A stretch of 5,013 nt of DNA, from contig CANGQE010000113.1 of assembly GCA_947455845.1 (NCBI GenBank), positions 1 through 5,013 on the forward strand, written 5' to 3'. A model generated the notes under the pieces. That model did not search any database and was not told the DNA's origin. It was given only the letters and a program-made list of their open reading frames with translations. Positions within the stretch are counted from its first letter, which is position 1, and every line of letters begins with the position of its first letter. The translations under genes were made by a program, and so were the position numbers. Origin of the DNA: Rickettsiales bacterium (GTDB taxonomy: Bacteria > Pseudomonadota > Alphaproteobacteria > Rickettsiales > UBA1997). Below, piece by piece: positions 1-5,013 of the stretch.

Positions 1-1300
1 CTTCGGCCTTTTTATTCATACGGGCAATATTGTCTTTAACGCTGCCGTTAAAAAGCTCAATATCTTGGGGCAAATAGCCGATGTAATTGGCCAAATCTTC
101 CTCTTTCCAATTTAAAATATCGGCACCGTCAAGCCTTACAAATCCGGTTGTTGGTCTTGTTACTCCCACAATTAATTTTGCTAAACTACTCTTACCGGCA
201 GCGGTTGGGCCAACTATGGCAACAATGTCACCGGCTTCGATAGTAACATTAACTGCCTTAATTATCGGTCGGGAATTTTTGGCGGAAACGAGACCAACTT
301 TTTCAATTTCAACTTTTCCACTTGGCTCAGGAAGGCTGATATTAGTACCTTCAACATAATTATCTTTAATCAGGCCTTTTAGCCTTTCGTAGGATTTTCG
401 GGCGCTCAAAACGCCATTCCACAAAGAAATTGCCGCATCAAATGGTGCCAAAGCTTTTCCCGACAAGATGGAGCAAGCCATGATTCCTCCCGAGCTCATT
501 TTATTAGTGATTACTAACACTGCACCAAAGGCCACGGTTAATACGTAAATCAAGCTGCGGAAAAATTTCGTCATGTTGGAAATAACCACGGTTTTAACGT
601 GAAGCTGATCGGAAATTTTTAGACTTTTATCGTAAATTTCGTGCCAATTGTGAATCAAGCTTCTCTTCATGCGCAGCGCTTCGATCACCTCAACATTTTT
701 GGCCATTACATCTAATTCTTTGTACGAAGCAGCTGCAATTTCTCCCGACTTAATTGTTAACTTTTTAGTTAATAAGTCATTGATCCAAGCCAGAAATAGC
801 AAGGTTATAGCGCCAATCGAAACGATTATTCCAAGCAGTGGATGAATGATAAAAATAACCACAATAAATATTAGCGACCATGGGGCATCGATAGCATGAA
901 TTAAGTTAGGACTGGCGATAAAATTTTTTAGAGTATGTAGATCTTTAACATTTTGGCTAACAATACTTTTTGAGGCATCTTTTTTGAGAGAGGTGAAGGA
1001 TAAATCTATGACTAATGAAGATAATTTTTTATCGAGGTAAATGCCAATTTTGTGAGAAATTTCCGACCTGATTCCTTGAACAAAATTTAGAATCGCCGAA
1101 AAGATAATCATAATTATAGTTAACCCTATCAGGGTTTCGTAGCTACCACCGGAAAGAACCCGATCAAAAACTTGCAAAGAATAAATTGAAGTAGCAAGAG
1201 TGAGAAAACTAACCACAAAGCCAAAAAGCACCACGTATAAAAATGCTCTTTTGCAAGCTTTTAGTGCTTGATCTAATTGGTTGTTCTCGAGGTGATTCAT
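1..1300 (-). CDS. Type I secretion ABC exporter, permease/ATPase (PrtD/HlyB-like), 3' part beyond window
   Basis: Reading the minus strand from the ATG at 1298-1300 gives an open frame of 433 codons that leaves the window at base 1. An in-frame TAA at 1313-1315 limits the start. Residues about 20-43, 55-76, 140-172 and 235-266 are hydrophobic, as in the type 1 exporter membrane domain. The early motif LQVFDRVLSGGSYETL (residues 42-57) is typical of PrtD-family inner-membrane exporters. The nucleotide-binding domain begins near residue 328, with Walker A GPTAAGKSS (364-372) and Q-loop GYLPQDIELF (408-417) followed by NIAR. The family is usually 550-590 residues, so about 130-150 residues (LSGGQ, Walker B, H-loop) lie outside. 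Such proteins pair with a membrane-fusion protein and an outer-membrane channel to export C-terminally signalled proteins in one ATP-driven step. No substrate or partner gene is visible here. There is no peptidase-like N-terminal domain. The gene lies downstream of ychF on the same strand, but the 187-bp gap argues for its own promoter. Confidence 0.9.
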   Translation of the reverse strand, partial: MNHLENNQLDQALKACKRAFLYVVLFGFVVSFLTLATSIYSLQVFDRVLSGGSYETLIGLTIIMIIFSAILNFVQGIRSEISHKIGIYLDKKLSSLVIDLSFTSLKKDASKSIVSQNVKDLHTLKNFIASPNLIHAIDAPWSLIFIVVIFIIHPLLGIIVSIGAITLLFLAWINDLLTKKLTIKSGEIAAASYKELDVMAKNVEVIEALRMKRSLIHNWHEIYDKSLKISDQLHVKTVVISNMTKFFRSLIYVLTVAFGAVLVITNKMSSGGIMACSILSGKALAPFDAAISLWNGVLSARKSYERLKGLIKDNYVEGTNISLPEPSGKVEIEKVGLVSAKNSRPIIKAVNVTIEAGDIVAIVGPTAAGKSSLAKLIVGVTRPTTGFVRLDGADILNWKEEDLANYIGYLPQDIELFNGSVKDNIARMNKKAE

Positions 1301-1421
1301 GCTTTTGTGTAGTTAAGTCTTTTACCGGCTCAGCTCCGATAACTTTTGTAGAGTGTAGGGAGATAAAGATTTGATAAATTTCACAACAACCTACTTTGTT
1401 TATTTTTTTACGGCTTAAAAC

Positions 1422-1436
1422 CGGTAATGATTACCG
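1422..1436. repeat. 15-bp perfect palindrome CGGTAAT-G-ATTACCG
   Basis: Two 7-base arms mirror each other around a single central G. A one-base loop cannot form an RNA hairpin of the full length, so if functional it is more likely a protein-binding dyad, for example an operator for the exporter gene that starts 122 bases downstream on the minus strand. Its right arm is shared with the left arm of the long hairpin beside it. No function is known; chance is possible. Confidence 0.35.
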
Positions 1437-1483
1437 CGTTGACTGGCCCCAGTCGTGAAGATGGGGTCCAATCAACTCGGTAA
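1431..1483 (-). terminator. Long GC-rich hairpin just after the ychF stop (atypical terminator or palindromic repeat)
   Basis: Arms 1431-1451 and 1462-1483 pair over about 19 Watson-Crick positions, with two mismatched positions and one bulge, around a 10-base loop. Read on the minus strand one mismatch (C/A on plus) becomes a G-U wobble, so the structure is better in the ychF transcript. It begins four bases after the ychF stop codon (1488-1490). The element is about 55% GC, well above its surroundings. No T-run follows on either strand; on the minus strand the T-run precedes the stem. It therefore does not meet the rules for an intrinsic terminator. It may stabilise the ychF 3' end, end transcription by another route, or be a copy of a dispersed palindromic element. 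Confidence 0.5.
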
Positions 1484-1487
1484 AAAG

Positions 1488-2582
1488 CTAAACGTTAAAC
1501 CTAAAGTGAAAGACATCACCGTCTTGCGTGATGTAATCTTTACCTTCAAGCCTTAATTTACCTGCATTTTTCGCACCTTCTTCGCCACCCAGATTTACGT
1601 AATCTAAGTAAGAAATTGTTTCAGCGCGAATGAAGCCTTTTTCAAAATCAGTATGAATTACACCGGCGGCTTTGGGAGCGCTGGAATCTTTTTTCAAAGT
1701 CCAAGCGTGGCACTCTTTTGGACCTACGGTGAAAAAGGTGATTAGATTTAAAAGACTGTAAGAGCTTTTAATAATTTGAGAAAGCCCAGTTTCTTCCAAA
1801 CCAACTGATCCTAAAAATTCTTTTTTCTCTTCTTCGGTTTCAAGACCGGCAACTTCAGCTTCAATCTGAGCGCAGATTTTTAAAACTTGGTAAGAATTTT
1901 CTTGGCCAAATTTTTCAACTAATACTGAATATTTATTTCCTGCCAATTCATGCTCTTTCAAGTTACAAACAAAAAGCTGGGGCTTAGAGGTGATTAATTG
2001 CAACTCTTTAAAAATCTTTTCTTCTTCGGGTTTAACTTGAGCTAAACGTGCTGCTTTTCCGTCTTTTAAAACTTCTAAAACTTTTTTAGCAACTTCGGCT
2101 TGTGCTGCGGCCTCTTTATCTAAGCGAGCTTTTTTTTCTAAGGCAGGAATGCGTTTTTCTAAGCTTTCCATGTCGGCAATGATTAATTCAAGCTGAATTA
2201 ATTCAATGTCTCGTAAAGGATCAACAACACCTTCAACGTGAGTAATATTTTCATCTTCAAAGCAACGTACCACATTAATAATGGCATCAACTTCACGAAT
2301 GTGAGATAAAAATTTATTTCCCAGACCTTCGCCCGTACTTGCTCCGCGCACTAGGCCGGCAATATCCACAAACTCAATTTGAGCCGGAATAATTAAAGCC
2401 GAGCCGGCAATTTTAGTTAAATTTTCTAAGCGAAAATCAGGTACACTTACTTTGCCGATATTAGGCTCAATAGTACAAAAAGGATAATTCGCCGCTTGCG
2501 CTGCAGCAGTTTGAGTTAAGGCATTAAACAAAGTTGATTTGCCAACGTTAGGCAGACCAACGATTCCACATTGAAGAGACAT
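1488..2582 (-). CDS. ychF: Ribosome-binding ATPase YchF (Obg-family/OLA1 homologue)
   Basis: The complete protein is 364 residues, matching the usual 360-odd. It starts MSLQCGIVGLPNVGKST. Walker A/G1 is GLPNVGKS (9-16), a switch region has NYPFCTIEPN (32-41), and the G3 motif DIAG is at 73-76. The G4 position reads NLKE (207-210) instead of NKxD, the hallmark of YchF that shifts specificity from GTP to ATP. His115 in ITHVEGV corresponds to the catalytic-loop histidine His114 of E. coli YchF. Residues about 130-180 look like the helical/coiled-coil insertion, and about 280-364 form the TGS domain (FFTVGPKECHAWTL, GFIRAE). YchF is a cytosolic ATPase that binds ribosomes and influences translation start and stress responses. 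The stop is TAG, followed at once by a strong hairpin. No Shine-Dalgarno sequence is seen before the ATG. In many proteobacteria pth is next to ychF; here it is not. Confidence 0.98.
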   Translation of the reverse strand: MSLQCGIVGLPNVGKSTLFNALTQTAAAQAANYPFCTIEPNIGKVSVPDFRLENLTKIAGSALIIPAQIEFVDIAGLVRGASTGEGLGNKFLSHIREVDAIINVVRCFEDENITHVEGVVDPLRDIELIQLELIIADMESLEKRIPALEKKARLDKEAAAQAEVAKKVLEVLKDGKAARLAQVKPEEEKIFKELQLITSKPQLFVCNLKEHELAGNKYSVLVEKFGQENSYQVLKICAQIEAEVAGLETEEEKKEFLGSVGLEETGLSQIIKSSYSLLNLITFFTVGPKECHAWTLKKDSSAPKAAGVIHTDFEKGFIRAETISYLDYVNLGGEEGAKNAGKLRLEGKDYITQDGDVFHFRFNV

Positions 2583-2586
2583 TTTT

Positions 2587-2621
2587 AATTAAGAATTAGG
2601 AATTGAGAAGTGAGAGGTAAA
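2587..2621. repeat. Degenerate tandem heptamer array (5 units, AATTAAG-like)
   Basis: Five consecutive 7-base units can be read: AATTAAG, AATTAGG, AATTGAG, AAGTGAG and AGGTAAA. The first four neighbours differ by one or two bases each. The array begins five bases upstream of the ychF start codon and thus forms the ychF leader. Degenerate heptamer arrays are known as intergenic repeats in several bacterial groups, notably the STRR repeats of cyanobacteria. Being 7 bases long, they shift frame and are confined to non-coding DNA. A link to those families is inference from the period alone. Confidence 0.5.
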
Positions 2622-2643
2622 ATATCTAGAATATTTAAAAACT

Positions 2644-2721
2644 AAATTATCAATTAACAGTTAACAATTAACATTTAATAATTAGCTCAATTGATAATTG
2701 TTAAATGTTAACTGCTAAATT
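2644..2721. repeat. Head-to-head heptamer arrays forming a near-palindrome (6 + 5 units)
   Basis: Bases 2644-2685 are six heptamers: AAATTAT, CAATTAA, CAGTTAA, CAATTAA, CATTTAA and TAATTAG. After one base (2686), bases 2687-2721 are five heptamers in the opposite orientation; their complements read AATTTAG, CAGTTAA, CATTTAA, CAATTAT and CAATTGA. As a result 2658-2684 and 2688-2714 are near-perfect inverted repeats around a 3-base centre, able to extrude as a cruciform or fold as a stem in RNA from either strand. The 9-mer CTAAATTAT occurs at both ends (2642-2650 and 2715-2723). The region sits between two divergent genes and must overlap or contain their promoters. The low base complexity means some of the matching is expected by chance. 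Confidence 0.55.
2691..2721 (+). promoter_or_regulatory. Candidate sigma70-type promoter for mltA
   Basis: TTGATA (2691-2696) resembles a -35 box, and TAAATT (2716-2721), preceded by TG one base upstream (2713-2714), resembles an extended -10. The 19-base spacer is longer than ideal. Transcription would begin around 2727-2729, giving an almost leaderless mRNA from the ATG at 2729. The AT-rich repeats offer many chance matches, so this is weak. Confidence 0.2.
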
Positions 2722-2728
2722 ATTTCCT

Positions 2729-3847
2729 ATGTTCAAAATTTTCCTGATCTCATCCCTCCTAATCCTACAAGGCTGTTTGTTTTATCAGAAAATTACCATT
2801 AAAGGAAAGAATGGTTTAGTTCTTGAGCAAGTTGATTTTCAATCTCTAGATGGCTGGGAAAGTGATGATCACAAAAAAGCACTTCAGGCTTTTATTCAAT
2901 CCTGTAACAAATTTTCTAAAATGGCGCAAAACCGCTCAGTTGGCGGTCAGATCAGCGATATTAAAATTAGTGATTTTCGGGATGTTTGCGACATTGCTAA
3001 CATCGTAAAGGGCATGAGTGAGTCTCAAGCTAAGAATTTTTTTGAAAATTGGTTTAAGCCATTTGCGGTTTCTAATAACTCTAAGGGCAGTAAGGGCTTA
3101 TTCACCGGTTACTACGAGGCTTCACTAAAAGGCAGCAAAATTAAAACTGAAAAATTCCAATATCCGATTTACGCACGTCCTAAAGATTTAACTTCTGATC
3201 CTTATCTTACCCGCAAGGAAATCGAGGATGGCGCTTTAGAAGGAAAAGGCTTAGAGCTACTTTATGTTGATAGCAAAGCCGAACTTTTCTCAATGCATAT
3301 TCAAGGCTCAGGTCGAGTTGAACTTACTAACGGAACCGTGCTTCGAGTTGCCTTTGCCGGCAGAAACAATCTGCCCTTTACCGGAGTTGGCCTTTACATG
3401 GTTGAAAAGGGTTACATTAATCGTAGTAGCCTAAATGCTCAGAGCATAAAAGAGTGGCTAGACAATAATCCTGACAAAGCTGAAGAAGTTATGAATGTTA
3501 ACAATGCTTATACCTTCTTCAAAATTGCTGATGGTGAATATGTTGTTGGTGGGCAAGGAGTTCCACTAACCGCCGAGCGCTCTCTTGCTGTTGATAGTGA
3601 AGTTATCCCTTATGGATTTCCTCTTTGGCTTGATACGACTTTAACTAAAAAAGGTAATTCAAAAGAAAAATATTCTCACCTATTTGTCGCCCAAGATACC
3701 GGCACTGCAATTAAGGGAACTGTGCGCGGTGACATATTTTTTGGTTACGGTGATGATGCTGAAGAAAGAGCTTCTTACATGGCTTCGCAGGGGAAATATT
3801 ATATTTTACTGCCGATCAATATGGTGGATAAGATGAGGGGAATATAA
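2729..3847 (+). CDS. mltA: Membrane-bound lytic murein transglycosylase A (MltA) family lipoprotein
   Basis: The protein is 372 residues from the ATG at 2729. This start was chosen over the in-frame ATG at 2705 because it gives a clean lipoprotein signal peptide, MFKIFLISSLLILQGC, with lipobox LQGC and lipidated Cys16; the upstream ATG also lies inside the heptamer repeats. The MltA domain shows LFTGYYEASLKGS (about 124-136), YPIYARP, HIQGSGRVEL (190-199) and AFAGRNN (208-214). The C-terminal 3D domain shows GVPLTAERSLAVDSEVIPYG (277-296), AQDTGTAIKG (321-330) and RGDIFFGYG (333-341), including the conserved aspartates; one of this set is the catalytic acid in E. coli MltA. The family cleaves the MurNAc-GlcNAc bond of peptidoglycan, leaving 1,6-anhydroMurNAc. 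The lipoprotein should sit in the outer membrane facing the periplasm, and works in wall turnover. No Shine-Dalgarno sequence precedes the start. It is divergent from ychF and convergent with the crp/fnr gene. Confidence 0.95.
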   Translation: MFKIFLISSLLILQGCLFYQKITIKGKNGLVLEQVDFQSLDGWESDDHKKALQAFIQSCNKFSKMAQNRSVGGQISDIKISDFRDVCDIANIVKGMSESQAKNFFENWFKPFAVSNNSKGSKGLFTGYYEASLKGSKIKTEKFQYPIYARPKDLTSDPYLTRKEIEDGALEGKGLELLYVDSKAELFSMHIQGSGRVELTNGTVLRVAFAGRNNLPFTGVGLYMVEKGYINRSSLNAQSIKEWLDNNPDKAEEVMNVNNAYTFFKIADGEYVVGGQGVPLTAERSLAVDSEVIPYGFPLWLDTTLTKKGNSKEKYSHLFVAQDTGTAIKGTVRGDIFFGYGDDAEERASYMASQGKYYILLPINMVDKMRGI

Positions 3848-3906
3848 GTTATTTTCCCTGCGTGACTTGATGCAAACATGTGGAGAAAATTCGATTTTTA
3901 GAGATG

Positions 3907-4656
3907 TCACAGAGACTTTTTAGTCTCTTCGCAAAAATTTGAGTCACGAAGGTTACATCTTGCACTAATCTCATTGTCGCAATAGCTGCAAAGAGAGTTT
4001 TTTTGTAAAAGGGTTATGTTGCTTTGCTCGATCGAGATCTCTCCATCATCTTTCAGTTTCCGCAAAGTGCGCGATAACGTTTCGGGGTTTATTCCTAAGT
4101 AAGATGCTATGGTGGATTTATCGAATTTTAATTGGATATTATTTGTCTTATCTCCGCCCTTTTCAAAAGACATTCCCAATAAAAAATGCCCAACCTTTTG
4201 TTTAGCGTTACTTAGCTTTAAGCGTATTAGTTGATTAACCAGCTTTTCATTTCTTGATGAAGTTGCTGAAATAATGTTTTTAGCTAAGGATAAATTGTTT
4301 TTTACCGATTCTCTAAATTTTTGTAATGGTATTGAAAGGACTTGGGAGTCTTCCATTGCGGTAGCGTTTGTCTGAAAGGTATCAACAAAAATATCACTGA
4401 CAAAATTACTACGTTCAATTATTTGTAGAGCGGTTTCCATCCCGTCTATATCGGCAATAAAAATCTTAATCATGCCGCTAATTACGATATAAAAATTAAA
4501 CGCCCTCTCCTCCTGAGAGAATAAAATCTTTCCCTTTTTGCAATTAATTATCTGAGCTTCTTTTAAAATTTCTCGCAACTCACCTTCGTTTAAATTACTT
4601 AGCAAAGGCAGCTTAGTAATAGAACTAAAATCTTGGTTTATCTTGCCTAGTTTCAT
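3907..4656 (-). CDS. Crp/Fnr-family transcription regulator, FNR-type helix, C-terminal cysteine cluster
   Basis: The protein is 249 residues from the ATG at 4654-4656. A longer in-frame start at 4776 would add 40 residues without likeness to the family and would make the FNR-type dyad at 4678-4691 coding; the shorter start puts the family's usual beginning (LPLLSNLNEGELREIL, residues 16-31) where expected. An effector beta-roll spans about 30-115 (KKGKILFSQEERAFNFYIVISGMIKIF), then the dimer helix (about 120-160) and a winged helix-turn-helix (about 179-212) with recognition helix PETLSRTLRKL. Its E192, S195 and R196 match the E..SR pattern by which FNR reads TTGAT half-sites. E. coli FNR binds its Fe-S cluster through N-terminal cysteines; none are present here. 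Instead Cys223, 226, 234 and 242 form CX2C-X7-C-X7-C after the HTH; Cys39 is the only other. Bacillus Fnr also uses C-terminal cysteines. An oxygen, NO or redox sensor, or a zinc site, is inferred. It diverges from the ompW-like gene. Confidence 0.88.
   Translation of the reverse strand: MKLGKINQDFSSITKLPLLSNLNEGELREILKEAQIINCKKGKILFSQEERAFNFYIVISGMIKIFIADIDGMETALQIIERSNFVSDIFVDTFQTNATAMEDSQVLSIPLQKFRESVKNNLSLAKNIISATSSRNEKLVNQLIRLKLSNAKQKVGHFLLGMSFEKGGDKTNNIQLKFDKSTIASYLGINPETLSRTLRKLKDDGEISIEQSNITLLQKNSLCSYCDNEISARCNLRDSNFCEETKKSL
3911..3928 (-). terminator. Small perfect hairpin overlapping the 3' end of the crp/fnr gene
   Basis: AGAGACT (3911-3917) and AGTCTCT (3922-3928) pair perfectly around a 4-base loop. 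The hairpin lies in the last six sense codons and reaches almost to the TGA at 3907-3909. No U-run follows on the minus strand, and on the plus strand, where mltA transcripts arrive, the next bases are mixed. It is the only compact stem in the convergent mltA-crp/fnr junction, so it may contribute to ending either transcript, but it does not qualify as a standard intrinsic terminator. Confidence 0.3.
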
Positions 4657-4677
4657 TGAAAAATAAAAATCCGATTC

Positions 4678-4691
4678 TTGACCTAGGTCAA
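4678..4691. promoter_or_regulatory. Perfect FNR/FixK-type binding dyad TTGAC-CTAG-GTCAA
   Basis: This 14-bp perfect palindrome matches the Crp/Fnr-family layout TTGA-N6-TCAA (FNR consensus TTGAT-N4-ATCAA; FixK/FnrL-type sites often have C and G at the inner position). Its centre lies about 28 bases upstream of the chosen crp/fnr start. On the minus strand a -10-like TGTAAT (4691-4696) abuts it, so a bound protein would cover the transcription start and repress: autorepression, as known for E. coli fnr. Toward the other side, a plus-strand -10-like TATCTT (4713-4718) would put a start near 4725-4726, making the dyad centre about -41.5, the class II activation position, for the ompW-like gene with a leader of about 108 bases. 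The motif is seen; both roles are inference. Confidence 0.65.
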
Positions 4692-4787
4692 TTACAAAAA
4701 ATAAATTCACTTTATCTTTTGGGGGTAAGTTGATTTGGAAAACTCTTAGAGTTGCTAGCAATCTGATTCTTACCATCGATTAAATTT

Positions 4788-4823
4788 AAATTTAATTTGA
4801 TGTCTAGCGCTTAAATTAAATTT
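4788..4823. repeat. AT-rich 11-bp inverted repeat upstream of the ompW-like gene
   Basis: AAATTTAATTT (4788-4798) and its complement AAATTAAATTT (4813-4823) flank a 14-base centre containing TGTCTAGCGC. It ends ten bases before the ompW-like ATG. It could be an operator or UP-like AT-rich promoter DNA for that gene, and a TATAAA at 4823-4828 lies at its edge. Low complexity makes chance likely. A lone FNR half-site TTGAT (4797-4801) lies in it without a partner. Confidence 0.3.
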
Positions 4824-4833
4824 ATAAAAATTT

Positions 4834-5013
4834 ATGAAAAGTAAAATTGGGTTAGTTTCTTTATCGGTAATTTTGTCAATTTTTAACTCGCAAGCAAGTT
4901 TTGCTAAAGCTGAAAATTCTTATGATTGGATCATAAGATCGAGAGCACTTTATGTAAAAACAGACACTACCAGTACAGTTTCTACCCTTGGTGGCCATGT
5001 TGCTACCACTTCC
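4834..5013 (+). CDS. OmpW-family outer-membrane protein, N-terminal 60 residues
   Basis: The frame opens at the ATG at 4834-4836 and is still open at the right edge. Residues 1-24 form a Sec signal peptide: Lys2 and Lys4, a hydrophobic core (IGLVSLSVILSIF) and a likely cleavage after SFA (22-24). The mature start, DWIIRSRALYVKTDTTSTVS with TLGG close behind, follows the pattern of the first beta strand and loop of OmpW proteins: a basic, alternating strand, then an acidic/Ser/Thr-rich turn and an LGG motif. OmpW is an eight-stranded outer-membrane barrel of about 200 residues with a narrow hydrophobic channel, thought to pass small hydrophobic compounds. In E. coli ompW expression is known to respond to FNR and oxygen, which fits the divergent FNR-type neighbour. 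No Shine-Dalgarno sequence is present; the leader is almost pure A and T. Only about a quarter of the protein is visible, so another small barrel family cannot be excluded. Confidence 0.75.
   Translation, partial: MKSKIGLVSLSVILSIFNSQASFAKAENSYDWIIRSRALYVKTDTTSTVSTLGGHVATTS

Noticed and set aside
87..359. Plus-strand open frame of 90 codons
   Set aside because: It is antisense to the nucleotide-binding domain of the exporter, whose Walker A and Q-loop are clear on the minus strand; the translated product resembles no known protein.
2587..2721. CRISPR array
   Set aside because: The units are 7 bases, contiguous and degenerate, with no spacers and no cas genes nearby.
2705..2728. Eight extra N-terminal residues for MltA from the ATG at 2705
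   Set aside because: The ATG lies in the inverted heptamer repeats, and the lipoprotein signal peptide is best formed from the ATG at 2729.
3867..3880. FNR box in the mltA-crp/fnr junction (TTGATGCAAACATG)
   Set aside because: The second half-site ACATG is a poor match and the site lies between convergent gene ends, where no promoter is expected.
3848..3906. Intrinsic terminator between the convergent genes
   Set aside because: No stem followed by a T-run was found in the 59-bp gap on either strand; only the small hairpin inside the regulator's 3' end is present.
4797..4814. Second FNR box next to the ompW-like start (TTGAT at 4797-4801)
   Set aside because: Only one half-site is present; the position of the second half reads AGCGC instead of ATCAA.

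Overview
The window is AT-rich (roughly 35-40% GC by eye). It carries five protein genes of a Gram-negative bacterium: a type I secretion ABC exporter, the ATPase YchF, a lipoprotein lytic transglycosylase of the MltA family, an FNR-type Crp/Fnr regulator and the start of an OmpW-type outer-membrane protein. The PrtD-like exporter, MltA with a 3D domain and an FNR-type regulator suggest a low-GC alphaproteobacterium. This placement is inference, because no rRNA or other marker gene is present.

Layout. Bases 1-1300 (minus strand) hold the N-terminal 433 residues of the exporter, which runs off the left edge before its LSGGQ and Walker B motifs. A 187-bp gap follows, with a long GC-rich hairpin directly after the ychF stop and a 15-bp palindrome. 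ychF (1488-2582, minus) is complete. The 122-bp gap between the divergent ychF and mltA is built almost entirely of degenerate 7-bp repeats, part of them arranged head-to-head as a near-palindrome. mltA (2729-3847, plus) converges on the crp/fnr gene (3907-4656, minus) across 59 bp. The last gene, ompW-like (4834-5013, plus), diverges from the regulator and is cut by the right edge.

The most interesting part is the right end. The regulator has the FNR-type recognition-helix signature (E..SR) and a C-terminal cysteine cluster CX2C-X7-C-X7-C, instead of the N-terminal cysteines of E. coli FNR. A perfect FNR/FixK-type dyad, TTGAC-CTAG-GTCAA, lies just upstream of its likely start codon and inside what would be an N-terminal extension if the longest reading frame were used. 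The dyad therefore argues for the shorter start, for autoregulation, and possibly for shared control of the divergent ompW-like gene, whose E. coli homologue is known to respond to FNR. The left genes (secretion, YchF, MltA) show no obvious functional link to this oxygen/redox-type module beyond the cell envelope theme.
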